Origin: Mitsuokella jalaludinii DSM 13811
GTDB taxonomy: Bacteria; Bacillota; Negativicutes; Selenomonadales; Selenomonadaceae
Length of the DNA: 64,000 nt
Reading direction: 5' to 3'
NCBI RefSeq assembly: GCF_000702905.1
Contig: NZ_JNKR01000011.1
Coordinates: 1-64,000 of the forward strand
This document shows, one piece after another, positions 1 through 7,726 of this stretch (positions within the stretch are counted from its first letter, which is position 1; each line of letters begins with the position of its first letter). The position numbers and the translations under genes are program-made. The notes under the pieces are model-generated. The model was not told the DNA's origin, did no database searches, and saw only the letters and a program-made list of their open reading frames with translations.

Positions 1-243
1 GGACTTGCCACAATCCTTACATACATATCGCTGTGTGCCATCTTTACGATGACCATTGCGAACCACATGGATACAGCCACAAAGAGGGCATACACGACCA
101 TTTGCAAAGCGTTCCTTTGCTACGAAATCTTCAATATTCAAAGACTTTACAAAGGCAGGACTTAAAAGCATTGTTTTAAGGCTTTCCTGCTCTGCGACAG
201 TCAACTTACCGATAATATCTAATGCGTCTTTGATAGTAGGCAT
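1..243 (-). CDS. IS1595-like transposase, N-terminal part (truncated by window edge)
   Basis: The visible 81 codons start at the ATG at 243-241, preceded by a strong AAGGAGGT ribosome site. They begin MPTIKDALDIIGKL and contain a zinc ribbon with a CPLCG pair, then CKDCGK about 25 residues later. This N-terminal zinc-binding layout is typical of IS1595/IS1016-type DDE transposases. The catalytic domain lies outside the window, so whether the element is intact is unknown. Confidence 0.7.
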   Translation of the reverse strand, partial: MPTIKDALDIIGKLTVAEQESLKTMLLSPAFVKSLNIEDFVAKERFANGRVCPLCGCIHVVRNGHRKDGTQRYVCKDCGKS

Positions 244-282
244 ATCCAATTACCTCCTTCGGTGGTACTGTTTCTTACTATT

Positions 283-311
283 ATTATACGATATTTCTCG
301 TCAAAAATCAA
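283..311 (-). promoter_or_regulatory. promoter of the IS transposase
   Basis: On the minus strand a TTGATT -35 box (306-311) and a TATAAT -10 box (283-288) are separated by 17 bases, inside the IS end and upstream of the transposase start at 243. Confidence 0.6.
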
Positions 312-331
312 CCATTTGTTGTGACAGAGCC

Positions 332-444
332 ATTTAAAAAACCTCATGGAGAATACAGGATGGTCCTTGAATGAAGCAATGCGCGTATTGAAGATTCCAC
401 CCAATAAGGAAGCGCATTACAGACGGCTCATCAAAAAGCACTGA
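332..444 (+). pseudogene. tail of an Rpn/PD-(D/E)XK-type transposase-like gene, cut by the IS
   Basis: An open frame running into TGA at 442-444 encodes LKNLMENTGWSLNEAMRVLK and IPPNKEAHYRRLIKKH. This matches the characteristic C-terminal tail (NLM-x-AM-x-L-x-IP) of Rpn/PDDEXK-family transposase-like proteins, which are common in Selenomonadales. The nuclease part is absent: the frame runs directly into the IS end at 331. The same module forms the N-terminus of the diguanylate cyclase at 7727. Assignment rests on motif memory, not a search. Confidence 0.5.
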
Positions 445-462
445 CTGTGGTGAAATTTTATT

Positions 463-1383
463 TTATTGGGGTGTGATATTGTCGAATATCTCCTGTTTCG
501 TGAGTCGGACCGTCTGCTCATGTCCGGCAGCGTCAGCTGCGGCCCGGTATTTCACATAGACCGTGAAATCTCCGTCCGGACGCAGCCAGACTACCATTTG
601 AGCCACTGTCTGTGTATGGCTCGTCTCATCGCCTGTACGCCATAGCGAATTGACCGGACCGGCGGTCTGATCCTCGCCGATGCGAATGAAATCAGCGAGC
701 GTATACTGTTTTTGAGTCTGCAGCAGTTCCATGACCCGGTCATAGCGTTTATGGCTGCTCTCATAATACTTCTCATTTTGCGCCGCCAGATCGGTGCTCA
801 GATAATGGTTCGTATGGGCCAAGACGCCGTTCTGACGCCTCTCTATGCGCACTTCTCCGTTCAGCCCGCCCTCTATCCAGGCGACCTCACTGCGGTCAGC
901 CAGCATGACGAACCGCACGCCTCGGAATAGTTCCGGATGATGCACCGCCTCCTTGACCGTTGCATAGCGCTCCAGCACCTTGCGCAGTGTTCCTTGGACC
1001 GGCGGATGAGCTTCGGCAGCTGCGGCCTTCTGCTTCTTCGTCACCGAGCTGACTGCCGCCGAATAGGCCACGAGTCCTGCCTCATTGACACCGCCACGCA
1101 GCTGATGACGCTCGAACGGACCACCATAGAGACCATAATAACGATAACCGCCTGGCTGGCGCGGTTCTGCTAGATGCAGTGACTGTTCCTGCGGCCGCCA
1201 GTCGCGGTTCTTTGCTGCTATCGTACCGCCGTCTGCTACAGCCGTTCCCTGCGCAGCATAAAGTGTACAGGCCAATGCTGGCACAGGAATACACAGCAAC
1301 ATTGCTCCGAGCATGCCTGCTAGTGCTCCCCGTAAGCCTTTGCCAGACTGTCCTAGCTTACCATGTAGCTGGCTTTTATTCAT
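463..1383 (-). CDS. secreted Ntn-hydrolase-like protein (choloylglycine hydrolase / C45 acyltransferase type)
   Basis: This 306-residue protein has a long N-terminal leader with a hydrophobic stretch ending PVPALA at residue 38, directly followed by Cys39. That cysteine, together with the KNRDW motif at 58-62, fits an N-terminal-nucleophile amidohydrolase of the linear-amide C-N hydrolase group. Signal peptidase cleavage after Ala38 would itself expose the nucleophile. Substrates of such proteins include bile acid amides, penicillins and acyl-homoserine lactones; none can be assigned here. A TTGGAGTG ribosome site precedes the ATG. It stands alone and is divergent from the phosphoesterase at 1606. 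Confidence 0.65.
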   Translation of the reverse strand: MNKSQLHGKLGQSGKGLRGALAGMLGAMLLCIPVPALACTLYAAQGTAVADGGTIAAKNRDWRPQEQSLHLAEPRQPGGYRYYGLYGGPFERHQLRGGVNEAGLVAYSAAVSSVTKKQKAAAAEAHPPVQGTLRKVLERYATVKEAVHHPELFRGVRFVMLADRSEVAWIEGGLNGEVRIERRQNGVLAHTNHYLSTDLAAQNEKYYESSHKRYDRVMELLQTQKQYTLADFIRIGEDQTAGPVNSLWRTGDETSHTQTVAQMVVWLRPDGDFTVYVKYRAAADAAGHEQTVRLTKQEIFDNITPQ

Positions 1384-1470
1384 TTTATATCACTCCAAAT
1401 CGTACACTATATCGCCAACATAACACAAAAAACTTTATCCTGCAAGAGTCGCAGCTTTTCACAGCTGTGG

Positions 1471-1500
1471 TTGTGCGTCTAAAAGACGGTATGGTATAAT
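1471..1500 (+). promoter_or_regulatory. promoter of the phosphoesterase gene
   Basis: TTGTGC (1471-1476) and TATAAT (1495-1500) are spaced by 18 bases, with an extended -10 (TGG before TATAAT). The gene start is about 105 bases downstream, leaving a leader of roughly 100 nt in which I see no convincing riboswitch. Confidence 0.6.
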
Positions 1501-1605
1501 TGATAGATAAAAGTTGGAGGCTTCGCAGACATTGCGTGGGATGATGAAGTAGCTGGTTAGTGGTAAACTACTGTCTTATCACTTGTGGGGGAGATGGATA
1601 GATGC

Positions 1606-2571
1606 ATGATGAACAGGCGTACATTCATAAAACGAGCACTATTGGGAGCTGGAGCCTTGTATCTGTGGCCATGGCAATCTTGGACGCCAGTGTGGGGGAG
1701 CGAGCGTGCCTATAAACGCCTCGTTGTGCTCGGTGACCCACATCTGCCGGTGCGCGTGGAGAAGCATCCGGACAAAGCGAAGCGTCAGGCTATCGTAGCG
1801 GCTAAACTGCGCGCCATAGCCGATATAAATTCCTGGCCGGATGTCGATGGCATAGCAGTTGTGGGTGATATCGTGGCCCGCTACAGTATCCCGAGTGAGT
1901 ATGATTTCATTCGTCAGTATTTTTCAGGTGTCAAGGTGCCACTGTACGTCATCGATGGCAATCATGAGATCCTATATGAGGATGAACCGAATGAGAACGG
2001 TAAGCTCGTGAAGGGTGATGCCGAATCCAGGCGGCGCAAGTTGCAGCATTTCTGCGAGTTCTGGCAGCTTTCGAAACCCTATTACAGTCTTGATCTTGGC
2101 GGATGTCATCTGATATTCCTAGCGACAGAGGGGCCATTGCCTACGCAGATAGGTGCTGAACAGTTCGCCTGGCTAAAGAATGATTTGGCAGAGCACCCGC
2201 AGCCTACGCTGATATTCTTCCATGGACCACTCATGGGGACGTTGCTGAACTATAACAACTCGGTGAACAAGAATCGGACCGTGGCTCAGCCGGTCAATGA
2301 GCTGCATGATTTGCTCATGTCCAATCCGCAAGTGCGTCTCTGGATTTCGGGACATACGCATACACCGGCTACAAATGACAGCTTTGCGGCTCCAGAAATC
2401 AATATGTATGGCTTGCGGATTATGAATATACACAATAGCGATATGGACAGAAAACATATCTGGACGAATTCGCTGTATATTTATGGCGACCATATCGATA
2501 TTCGGACATTCGACCATAGAAGTCAGGACTGGATCGAAAACTATGATCGACAGATAAGACTTGATGATTGA
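1606..2571 (+). CDS. Tat-exported metallophosphoesterase
   Basis: The protein starts MMNRRTFIKRALLGAGAL, a twin-arginine signal peptide, so it should be exported folded. Calcineurin-type metal-binding motifs follow in order: GDPHLP (D-x-H), VVGDIVAR, DGNHE, FFHGPL and GHTHTP, which together build the two-metal site of the family. A GTG at 1585 would give seven extra residues, but the GGGGGAG at 1587-1593 fits the ATG at 1606/1609 better. The substrate is unknown; relatives cleave phosphodiesters or phosphomonoesters such as cAMP or nucleotides. It is probably monocistronic or loosely joined to the nitroreductase 44 bases downstream. Confidence 0.75.
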   Translation: MMNRRTFIKRALLGAGALYLWPWQSWTPVWGSERAYKRLVVLGDPHLPVRVEKHPDKAKRQAIVAAKLRAIADINSWPDVDGIAVVGDIVARYSIPSEYDFIRQYFSGVKVPLYVIDGNHEILYEDEPNENGKLVKGDAESRRRKLQHFCEFWQLSKPYYSLDLGGCHLIFLATEGPLPTQIGAEQFAWLKNDLAEHPQPTLIFFHGPLMGTLLNYNNSVNKNRTVAQPVNELHDLLMSNPQVRLWISGHTHTPATNDSFAAPEINMYGLRIMNIHNSDMDRKHIWTNSLYIYGDHIDIRTFDHRSQDWIENYDRQIRLDD

Positions 2572-2615
2572 GTGAAACTAAGTTAGGATAGATAATGAAT
2601 AAGAGGTTGATGAAC

Positions 2616-3131
2616 ATGGCATTTATGGATTTGGCTAAGTCTAGATATTCGGTACGGAAATTCAGCGACAAGCCCATTGAGAAGGAAAAGTTGGATGCTA
2701 TCCTGGAAGCCGGGCGCATTGCTCCGACGGGGCATAACTACCAGCCTTATCGGGTGTATGTGCTGCAGAGCGCGGAAGCACTGGAGAAGATCCGGGGGCT
2801 GACTCGCTGCGCGTTCAACGCGCCGGTCGTGCTGATGGTGACGGTGCGCAAGGATGAGGAATGGGTCAACCCGTTTGAGCACAGCATTCGCGCTGGTGAA
2901 CAGGATGCGAGCATCGTGGCTACCCACATGATGCTGGAGGCTTGGGATCTCGGCATCGGCTCCTGCTGGGTGAACTTTTTCCCGGTGACGAAGACGGCGG
3001 ATGCCTTCCAGCTGGAACTGAATGAGGTGCCTTTGCTGTTGTTGCCTATTGGTTATGCCGCGGCAGGAGCAAAGGCTGCCCCTCAGCACGCGCAGCGTAG
3101 GAGTAATGACGAGCTTGTAAAGGTATTGTAG
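2616..3131 (+). CDS. nitroreductase-family FMN protein
   Basis: About 171 residues beginning AFMDLAKSRYSVRKFSDKPI, the classic FMN-contacting R-x-S-x-R start of nitroreductases, followed by LEAGRIAPTGHNYQPYRVYVL and a later helix DLGIGSCWV. Such proteins use NAD(P)H to reduce nitro compounds, quinones or flavins in the cytoplasm; the physiological substrate is not evident. The start at 2616 has AGAGG nine bases upstream and matches the family; an ATG at 2595 with a weaker site would add seven residues. It is a short member of the family, as is common for the single-domain type in anaerobes. Confidence 0.8.
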   Translation: MAFMDLAKSRYSVRKFSDKPIEKEKLDAILEAGRIAPTGHNYQPYRVYVLQSAEALEKIRGLTRCAFNAPVVLMVTVRKDEEWVNPFEHSIRAGEQDASIVATHMMLEAWDLGIGSCWVNFFPVTKTADAFQLELNEVPLLLLPIGYAAAGAKAAPQHAQRRSNDELVKVL

Positions 3132-3231
3132 TATCGCGCGGAGCAGTGGCAGTACAATCTCTTGAATGTCGTCATGCTGTACCTCGGCAATCGCAAGACC
3201 CAGGACAGCCTGATCGAGATGCTGCGCATCA

Positions 3232-3335
3232 AAATAAGGGCTTTTCAGCGTCATCCAGTTCTCGAAGCGTTGATCACTCGCTTTACACGAGCACACAAGA
3301 TTCCATCAGCATCAGCTGGTGAGATTTTTTTTATG
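3232..3335 (+). repeat. dispersed ~100 bp repeat, copy A
   Basis: This stretch is about 90 percent identical by eye to 5327-5428, sharing AAATAAGGGCTTTTC, CCAGTTCTCGAAGCGTT and ATCACTCGCTTTACACGA. It ends in a 7 bp hairpin (3304-3310 with 3315-3321, loop ATCA) followed by eight T, so it can serve as a terminator. Its right end overlaps the last codons of the minus-strand LysR gene. The segment 3132-3231 before it contains no recognisable gene. Confidence 0.7.
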
Positions 3336-4211
3336 TATCCACTCTAAAAGAAAGTCACGGAAAAGGCGGCTTGCCTTTGTCGTGCGGACCTGCAGGTTTG
3401 CTACGAGATAGATTATCTGCCCGCCATTTTCTGCTTTCAGTCTTCGGCTCACGATATCTGGATGTGGGTATAGGGCATCCGCATAGTCGTAGCCGATGTT
3501 GATGGCCTTGTTTTCAAGGAGAAGCGCGCGGATGATGTTTTCATCAGCCGTTTCCGCAAGGATGTGGATCTGTCGGCCGGGCACGAGGATGTGCTGGTCG
3601 ATATTGTGGCGGAAGCAGTCATAGGCACGGCCCTTGCTGATGATGGTCTGACCGTCCAGGTCGTCATAGGTCAGAAACGGTTTTTTCGCCAGAGGATGTG
3701 ATTTGTGCATCCGTACACTGTAATTGCTGAAAAAGAGGGGGATTCCTTCAAAACGCGTCTCGTCCAGCGGCCCCGTTACGATGGCAAAGTTGCATTGCTG
3801 CGCCGTCAATGCGGCTAGAGCCATGGCATCTGTCGTATCTACGATGCTGAGAATGATGGAAGGATACGCCTCATGGAAGTCGTTGATCAGGGGCGCACCG
3901 AGATAGGCGAGCACATGGTCGAGTGCATGAATGGTGACCACACTTTTTGACTGCGCCGCGAGCGTGTGGAGGCCGCGTATGGCGTCGTATTCCTCTAGGA
4001 GACGTTTTGCATGAGGCAGCAGGATTGTTGCGTAGTCTGTTGGCATGACTCCTTTTATGCTGCGTACAAAAAGCGGCTGCCCCAGCTCTTCCTCAAGTAG
4101 ACGGATTACCTTGCTCACGCCTTGCCTTGAGACAAATAGCCTGTCTGCGGCTGTCTTTATGTTCTGTGTCTGATAGACGGTTACGAAATACTGAAGCTGT
4201 TTCTGATTCAT
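3312..4211 (-). CDS. LysR-family transcriptional regulator
   Basis: The start is the ATG at 4211 (MNQKQLQYFVTVYQTQN), preceded by AGGAGGTG six bases away; a longer frame to 4241 lacks this support. The 299 residues hold the LysR winged helix at roughly 1-60 (NIKTAADRLFVSRQGVSKVIRLLEEELGQPLF) and a LysR substrate-binding domain behind it. Its promoter contains a perfect palindrome, and it is transcribed away from the metallo-hydrolase at 4338, the usual arrangement for a LysR regulator and its target. The inducer is unknown. Confidence 0.85.
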   Translation of the reverse strand: MNQKQLQYFVTVYQTQNIKTAADRLFVSRQGVSKVIRLLEEELGQPLFVRSIKGVMPTDYATILLPHAKRLLEEYDAIRGLHTLAAQSKSVVTIHALDHVLAYLGAPLINDFHEAYPSIILSIVDTTDAMALAALTAQQCNFAIVTGPLDETRFEGIPLFFSNYSVRMHKSHPLAKKPFLTYDDLDGQTIISKGRAYDCFRHNIDQHILVPGRQIHILAETADENIIRALLLENKAINIGYDYADALYPHPDIVSRRLKAENGGQIIYLVANLQVRTTKASRLFRDFLLEWIHKKNLTS

Positions 4212-4229
4212 AGCGCACCTCCTGTGCTC

Positions 4230-4258
4230 ATTATAGCGCAACTATATAGTTGCTTCAA
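4230..4258 (-). promoter_or_regulatory. lysR promoter with embedded 16 bp palindrome
   Basis: On the minus strand TTGAAG (4253-4258) and TATAAT (4230-4235) are 17 bases apart. The spacer holds the perfect palindrome GCAACTATATAGTTGC (4238-4253). A protein bound there would block this promoter and lie about 45-60 bases upstream of the TATAAT (4298-4303) that probably serves the divergent gene, fitting autorepression plus activation by the LysR protein. Confidence 0.65.
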
Positions 4259-4337
4259 TCATCCCTTTATCTTCTTTTCCCTGTGTCATGACTCCGCTAT
4301 AATGAGGCATATAAAGAACGAGGAGGTTTTGCATACT

Positions 4338-5132
4338 ATGAAAATCACACAGATCCGCAACGCGACTAACCGTCTGGTATATGCCGGTAAGACGTTTCTC
4401 ATCGATCCCTGGCTTTCCCCGAGCCACATGTTCACTGTCGCCGACGTGCCCGGGCATCCCTACCATATCCCTGACCAGGTGAAGGAGCATCTGCCGATGC
4501 CGTTCTATGACCTTCCCATGTCTACAGAAGAAATCCTGAAAGATGTCGACTGCGTCATCGTCACGCACCTCCATCCGGACCACATTGACATTTCTTTCGC
4601 CGACGGTACTGTAGGCGCCCCACTCGATAAGGCCGTACCCATTCTCTGCCAGAACGAAGAAGATGCGGTTGTCCTGAAGAAATCTGGATTTCAGGATATC
4701 ACCATCCTTCCGAAAGAATGGATGAAAATAGGAGATGCCATCATCCGTCAGGTTCCCGCTCTCCACGGCACCTATATCCCCTGCGGGAATGCCATGGGCG
4801 TCCTCTTTGAAGCAAAAGACGAAAAGACATTCTATCTTGCTGGCGATACCATCTGGTATGAGGAAGTCGCTGCAACCATTGAGAAATTCCGACCAGAAGT
4901 GATCGCCCTCAATGCCTGTGCAGCGGAGACTCTCGAGAATGGCCGTTTGATCATGGGGGATGAAGATGTCTGGAATGTGTCGCTTGCAGCTCCTGATGCC
5001 AGACTCTATATCACGCATATGGACAATGTTGCTCATGCATCCATCACTCGTCATGCGATGCGCGGCCGACTGGCCTCTCGTGGCGTCGTGAATTACGATA
5101 TGCCAGCCGATGGCGAGAGCGTTGTATATTGA
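4338..5132 (+). CDS. metallo-beta-lactamase-fold hydrolase
   Basis: The ATG at 4338 has AGGAGGT ten bases upstream and gives 264 residues starting MKITQIRNATNRLVYAGKTF; the upstream extension is not supported. The zinc-binding motif HLHPDHID near residue 77, a later conserved His (PALHGTYIP), AGDTIWY and THMD place it among UlaG/YtnP-like metal-dependent hydrolases. Members act on lactones, phosphodiesters or other esters, so the substrate is open. It is divergent from a LysR regulator with a shared control region, which suggests an inducible function. Confidence 0.75.
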   Translation: MKITQIRNATNRLVYAGKTFLIDPWLSPSHMFTVADVPGHPYHIPDQVKEHLPMPFYDLPMSTEEILKDVDCVIVTHLHPDHIDISFADGTVGAPLDKAVPILCQNEEDAVVLKKSGFQDITILPKEWMKIGDAIIRQVPALHGTYIPCGNAMGVLFEAKDEKTFYLAGDTIWYEEVAATIEKFRPEVIALNACAAETLENGRLIMGDEDVWNVSLAAPDARLYITHMDNVAHASITRHAMRGRLASRGVVNYDMPADGESVVY

Positions 5133-5326
5133 TGGATACCAATCAATCAAACTATTTGACTGAGACTTGCGTACAAGTTCGACAGATTCGTTTGCATGTG
5201 GTAACAAAATTGTGCTGTGGTAATTTTTGCGTTGTCAATCATCTGGAATCCTAGTAACGTCCATCGCACTGTGCTTGTTGCGATAAACTATACGCACAAT
5301 ATACAAAGAGACTGTTGAATCCTTAT
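5133..5326 (+). other. noncoding stretch, no feature recognised
   Basis: This AT-richer stretch between the metallo-hydrolase and repeat copy B has no credible reading frame, promoter or RNA fold that I can support. Confidence 0.4.
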
Positions 5327-5428
5327 AAATAAGGGCTTTTCGGCGTTATCCAGTTCTCGAAGCGTTAATCACTCGCTTTACACGAACATACAAGTCCCAC
5401 CGGCATCAGCTGGTGGGGCTTTTTGTAT
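5327..5428 (+). repeat. dispersed ~100 bp repeat, copy B
   Basis: Partner of 3232-3335, in the same orientation, with only scattered substitutions across the shared core. Here the terminal hairpin is better preserved (9 bp). No terminal inverted repeats or coding capacity are visible, so it is more likely a non-autonomous repeat or gene-end remnant than an IS. Confidence 0.7.
5396..5424 (+). terminator. Rho-independent terminator within repeat copy B
   Basis: CCCACCGGC (5396-5404) pairs with GCTGGTGGG (5409-5417) around the loop ATCA with one G-T wobble, followed by GCTTTTTG. Confidence 0.65.
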
Positions 5429-5500
5429 GCAGGAATCACGCGGGCTTGTCGCGAAGGATATATCTGTTTGGATGAAGCATGCAGGAAAGGATGAATCGTT

Positions 5501-6385
5501 ATGCAGGAAGATCTGGAAACGTGCCTGAAGCGGCTGTTTGGCGCGGAGGCGAGGATTGTAGCGCAGTCACCTGTCTCGGGCGGCGATATCAATGAGGCGT
5601 ATCATCTGGTGCTGCAGGATGGGCGTGATCTCTTTATGAAGTGCCATGAGGATGTGGCGGATGATTTCTTTGCGGTGGAAGCGGACGGCCTGAAGGCGAT
5701 GCGCGAGGCGGGGGCCAGGACGCCGGAGGTACTGGCATTTGGCCGGAATGGAGACGGCAAGTCCTTTCTGCTCATGACGTACGTGCGTCCGTCCAGGCCG
5801 CGGCGCGACTATTGGCAGAATCTCGGCCACATGCTCGCCGCGATGCATCGGGCGGACACATCTGCCTGGACGAAGGGCAGGCGCTTCGGCTTTTACGAGA
5901 ATAATTACAGCGGCTCAATCCGGCAGAAGAACCGGGTCCATGACAGCTGGGTGGAATTCTTCCGGTCGCAGCGCCTCCTGCCGCGCCTGGAGCTCACGCA
6001 GCAGTACTTCACGCCGGAAGACCGCCGCCGGGCGCGCTATCTGCTGGATCATCTCGAGGCGTATCTGGAGGAACCCGCGTATCCGTCCCTGCTGCACGGC
6101 GATCTTTGGTGCGGCAATGTCATGCTCGGCTCGGACGGCGAGGCTGTGCTGATCGATCCGGCCGCGGCGGTCGGCAATCGCGAATTCGACATCGCGATGA
6201 CGCAGCTCTTCGGCGGATTTGAGCCAGCGTTCTACGATGCGTATCAAGAGGCGGCACCATTGGCACCGGACTATTCGGAGCGGCGCGACCTGTACAATCT
6301 GTACCATCTGCTCAACCATCTGTACCTCTTCGGCCGCGCCTATCTCACCGCTGTCACGCGCATCATCCGCCACTATGCAGGTTGA
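5501..6385 (+). CDS. fructosamine kinase-family protein (aminoglycoside phosphotransferase fold)
   Basis: At 294 residues it has the usual length of fructosamine/ketosamine-3-kinase relatives. It shows the N-terminal pattern SPVSGGDINEAYHL, the catalytic loop LHGDLWCGNVM and the metal-binding IDPAAAVGNREFDIAMTQLFGGF typical of that family. These enzymes phosphorylate glycated amines so that the sugar can be removed from protein or small molecules. An AAAGGATG ribosome site lies before the ATG. It follows the terminator of repeat copy B and so probably has its own promoter, which I cannot locate. Confidence 0.85.
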   Translation: MQEDLETCLKRLFGAEARIVAQSPVSGGDINEAYHLVLQDGRDLFMKCHEDVADDFFAVEADGLKAMREAGARTPEVLAFGRNGDGKSFLLMTYVRPSRPRRDYWQNLGHMLAAMHRADTSAWTKGRRFGFYENNYSGSIRQKNRVHDSWVEFFRSQRLLPRLELTQQYFTPEDRRRARYLLDHLEAYLEEPAYPSLLHGDLWCGNVMLGSDGEAVLIDPAAAVGNREFDIAMTQLFGGFEPAFYDAYQEAAPLAPDYSERRDLYNLYHLLNHLYLFGRAYLTAVTRIIRHYAG

Positions 6386-6403
6386 GCCCTGCTCAGGGCT
6401 TTT
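6385..6403 (+). terminator. short terminator-like hairpin after the kinase gene
   Basis: AGCCCT (6385-6390) pairs with AGGGCT (6395-6400) around GCTC, followed by four T. The stem is only 6 bp, so it is a weak call. Confidence 0.4.
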
Positions 6404-6511
6404 ACGTCTCCGGGGAAGGCATGGCTTGGCCTGGCTATTTGGTGGCCCATTGTGGTACAATGAAAGATACGGCACAGGATTGTGCAATCGCGAAACGAAA
6501 AGGAAGAATGT

Positions 6512-7693
6512 ATGGATATGACCGCTTTTATTGATGCTTGGAAGACGAAACAGGAAATCACTGTGGAAGAATTGGCCGCGCTGCCTGAGAATGAGGTCGA
6601 GCTCGTCGACATCCGCGATGAAGTGGCCTTTGAGCGCGGCTCTCTGCCGGGGGCTCATAACCTCAACCCTCTGGAACTGCAGCAGGGCGGATACGATCTG
6701 CCCGAGGACAAGCTCATTGTCTGCATCTGCATGTGGGGAAAAATCAGCCTGGGCCTCGCGCAGAATCTCCGGCAGCAGGGATATACCGCCGTTTCGCTGC
6801 AGGGCGGCTATGCGCTCTGGCTGCAGCGGAAGCTGGAGCGCGAGACGGCTGAGGCGGCCGAGGATGAAGAGCGCCTCAAGCGCATTGAGGGCTCGCTGCG
6901 CAAGAAGTTCAAGCATAAGATTTCCACGAAGTTCGTCGAAGCCGTCTGCAAATTCGACCTCGTGCGCCCCGGCGACAAGATCGCCATCTGCATCTCGGGC
7001 GGCAAGGACTCGATGCTCATGGCGAAGCTCTTCCAGGAGCTCAAGCGCCACAACAAGTTCCCGTTCGAGCTCGTCTTTCTCTGCATGGATCCCGGCTACA
7101 ACGAGATGAACCGCCGCATCATCGAGGAGAATGCGAAGCTCCTCCATGTGCCGCTGACGTTCTTCTCGACGGACATCTTCGAGTCGGTCTTCCATGTGGA
7201 GGAGTCGCCGTGCTACCTCTGTGCCAAGATGCGCCGCGGCTACCTCTACCGCAAGGCCCGCGAGCTCGGCTGCAACAAGATCGCGCTCGGCCATCACTTC
7301 GACGATGTGATCGAGACGAATCTCATGAGCATGCTCTACTCCGGCGCCGTCCGCACGATGATGCCGAAGGTCAAGAGCACGAGCTGCCCCGGCATGGAGC
7401 TCATCCGCCCGCTCTACTATGTCCACGAGGCGGATATCAAGCGCTGGCGCGACGACAATGGCCTCTACTTCATCCAGTGCGCCTGCAAGTTCACCGAGAC
7501 GTGCTCGACCTGCCACACGGACGGCACGACGGACTCCAAGCGTCTCGAGGTCAAGAAGCTCATCGCAAGGCTTGCCGCGACGAACAGCCAGGTCCCCGGC
7601 AATATCTTCCATGCGCTCGAGAATGTCAATCTCGACACCGTCCTGAAGTACAAGCAGGCAGGCGAGGAGCACACTTTCCTGGAACAGTATTGA
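6512..7693 (+). CDS. rhodanese-TtcA-like fusion (tRNA thiolation-type PP-loop protein)
   Basis: Read from the ATG at 6512 (AAGGAAG upstream) the protein has 393 residues. Residues 1-110 form a rhodanese domain whose active loop is C73-M-W-G-K-I-S. From about 135 a TtcA/TtuA-type adenylation domain begins, with PP-loop SGGKDS at 162-167, C234-Y-L-C237 and a later cysteine group C323, C325, C331, C334. TtcA proteins use an Fe-S cluster to thiolate cytidine 32 of tRNA. The fused rhodanese would supply persulfide sulfur in cis. The exact tRNA position is not provable from sequence. It is followed 33 bases later by the diguanylate cyclase. Confidence 0.8.
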   Translation: MDMTAFIDAWKTKQEITVEELAALPENEVELVDIRDEVAFERGSLPGAHNLNPLELQQGGYDLPEDKLIVCICMWGKISLGLAQNLRQQGYTAVSLQGGYALWLQRKLERETAEAAEDEERLKRIEGSLRKKFKHKISTKFVEAVCKFDLVRPGDKIAICISGGKDSMLMAKLFQELKRHNKFPFELVFLCMDPGYNEMNRRIIEENAKLLHVPLTFFSTDIFESVFHVEESPCYLCAKMRRGYLYRKARELGCNKIALGHHFDDVIETNLMSMLYSGAVRTMMPKVKSTSCPGMELIRPLYYVHEADIKRWRDDNGLYFIQCACKFTETCSTCHTDGTTDSKRLEVKKLIARLAATNSQVPGNIFHALENVNLDTVLKYKQAGEEHTFLEQY

Positions 7694-7726
7694 GTGTGGG
7701 GACAATAGAAAGGCAGGGTAGGCACG

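Larger units (their letters stand above)
1..331 (-). mobile_element. IS1595-like insertion sequence, left end only (partial)
   Basis: The element enters from the window edge and reads leftwards. Its outer end appears to be the GTGACAGAGCC segment at 321-331 (GGCTCTGTCAC when read in the element's direction), which looks like an IS1595-family terminal repeat. Just outside it lies AT-rich ATTTAAAA (332-339), a plausible 8 bp target duplication; the partner copy would lie outside the window. The family is inferred from the zinc-ribbon transposase N-terminus inside it. The far end cannot be seen. Confidence 0.6.

Noticed and set aside
3162-3347. A 61-codon frame after the nitroreductase gene
   Set aside because: Half of it is the dispersed repeat, and it reads into the LysR gene; no ribosome site.
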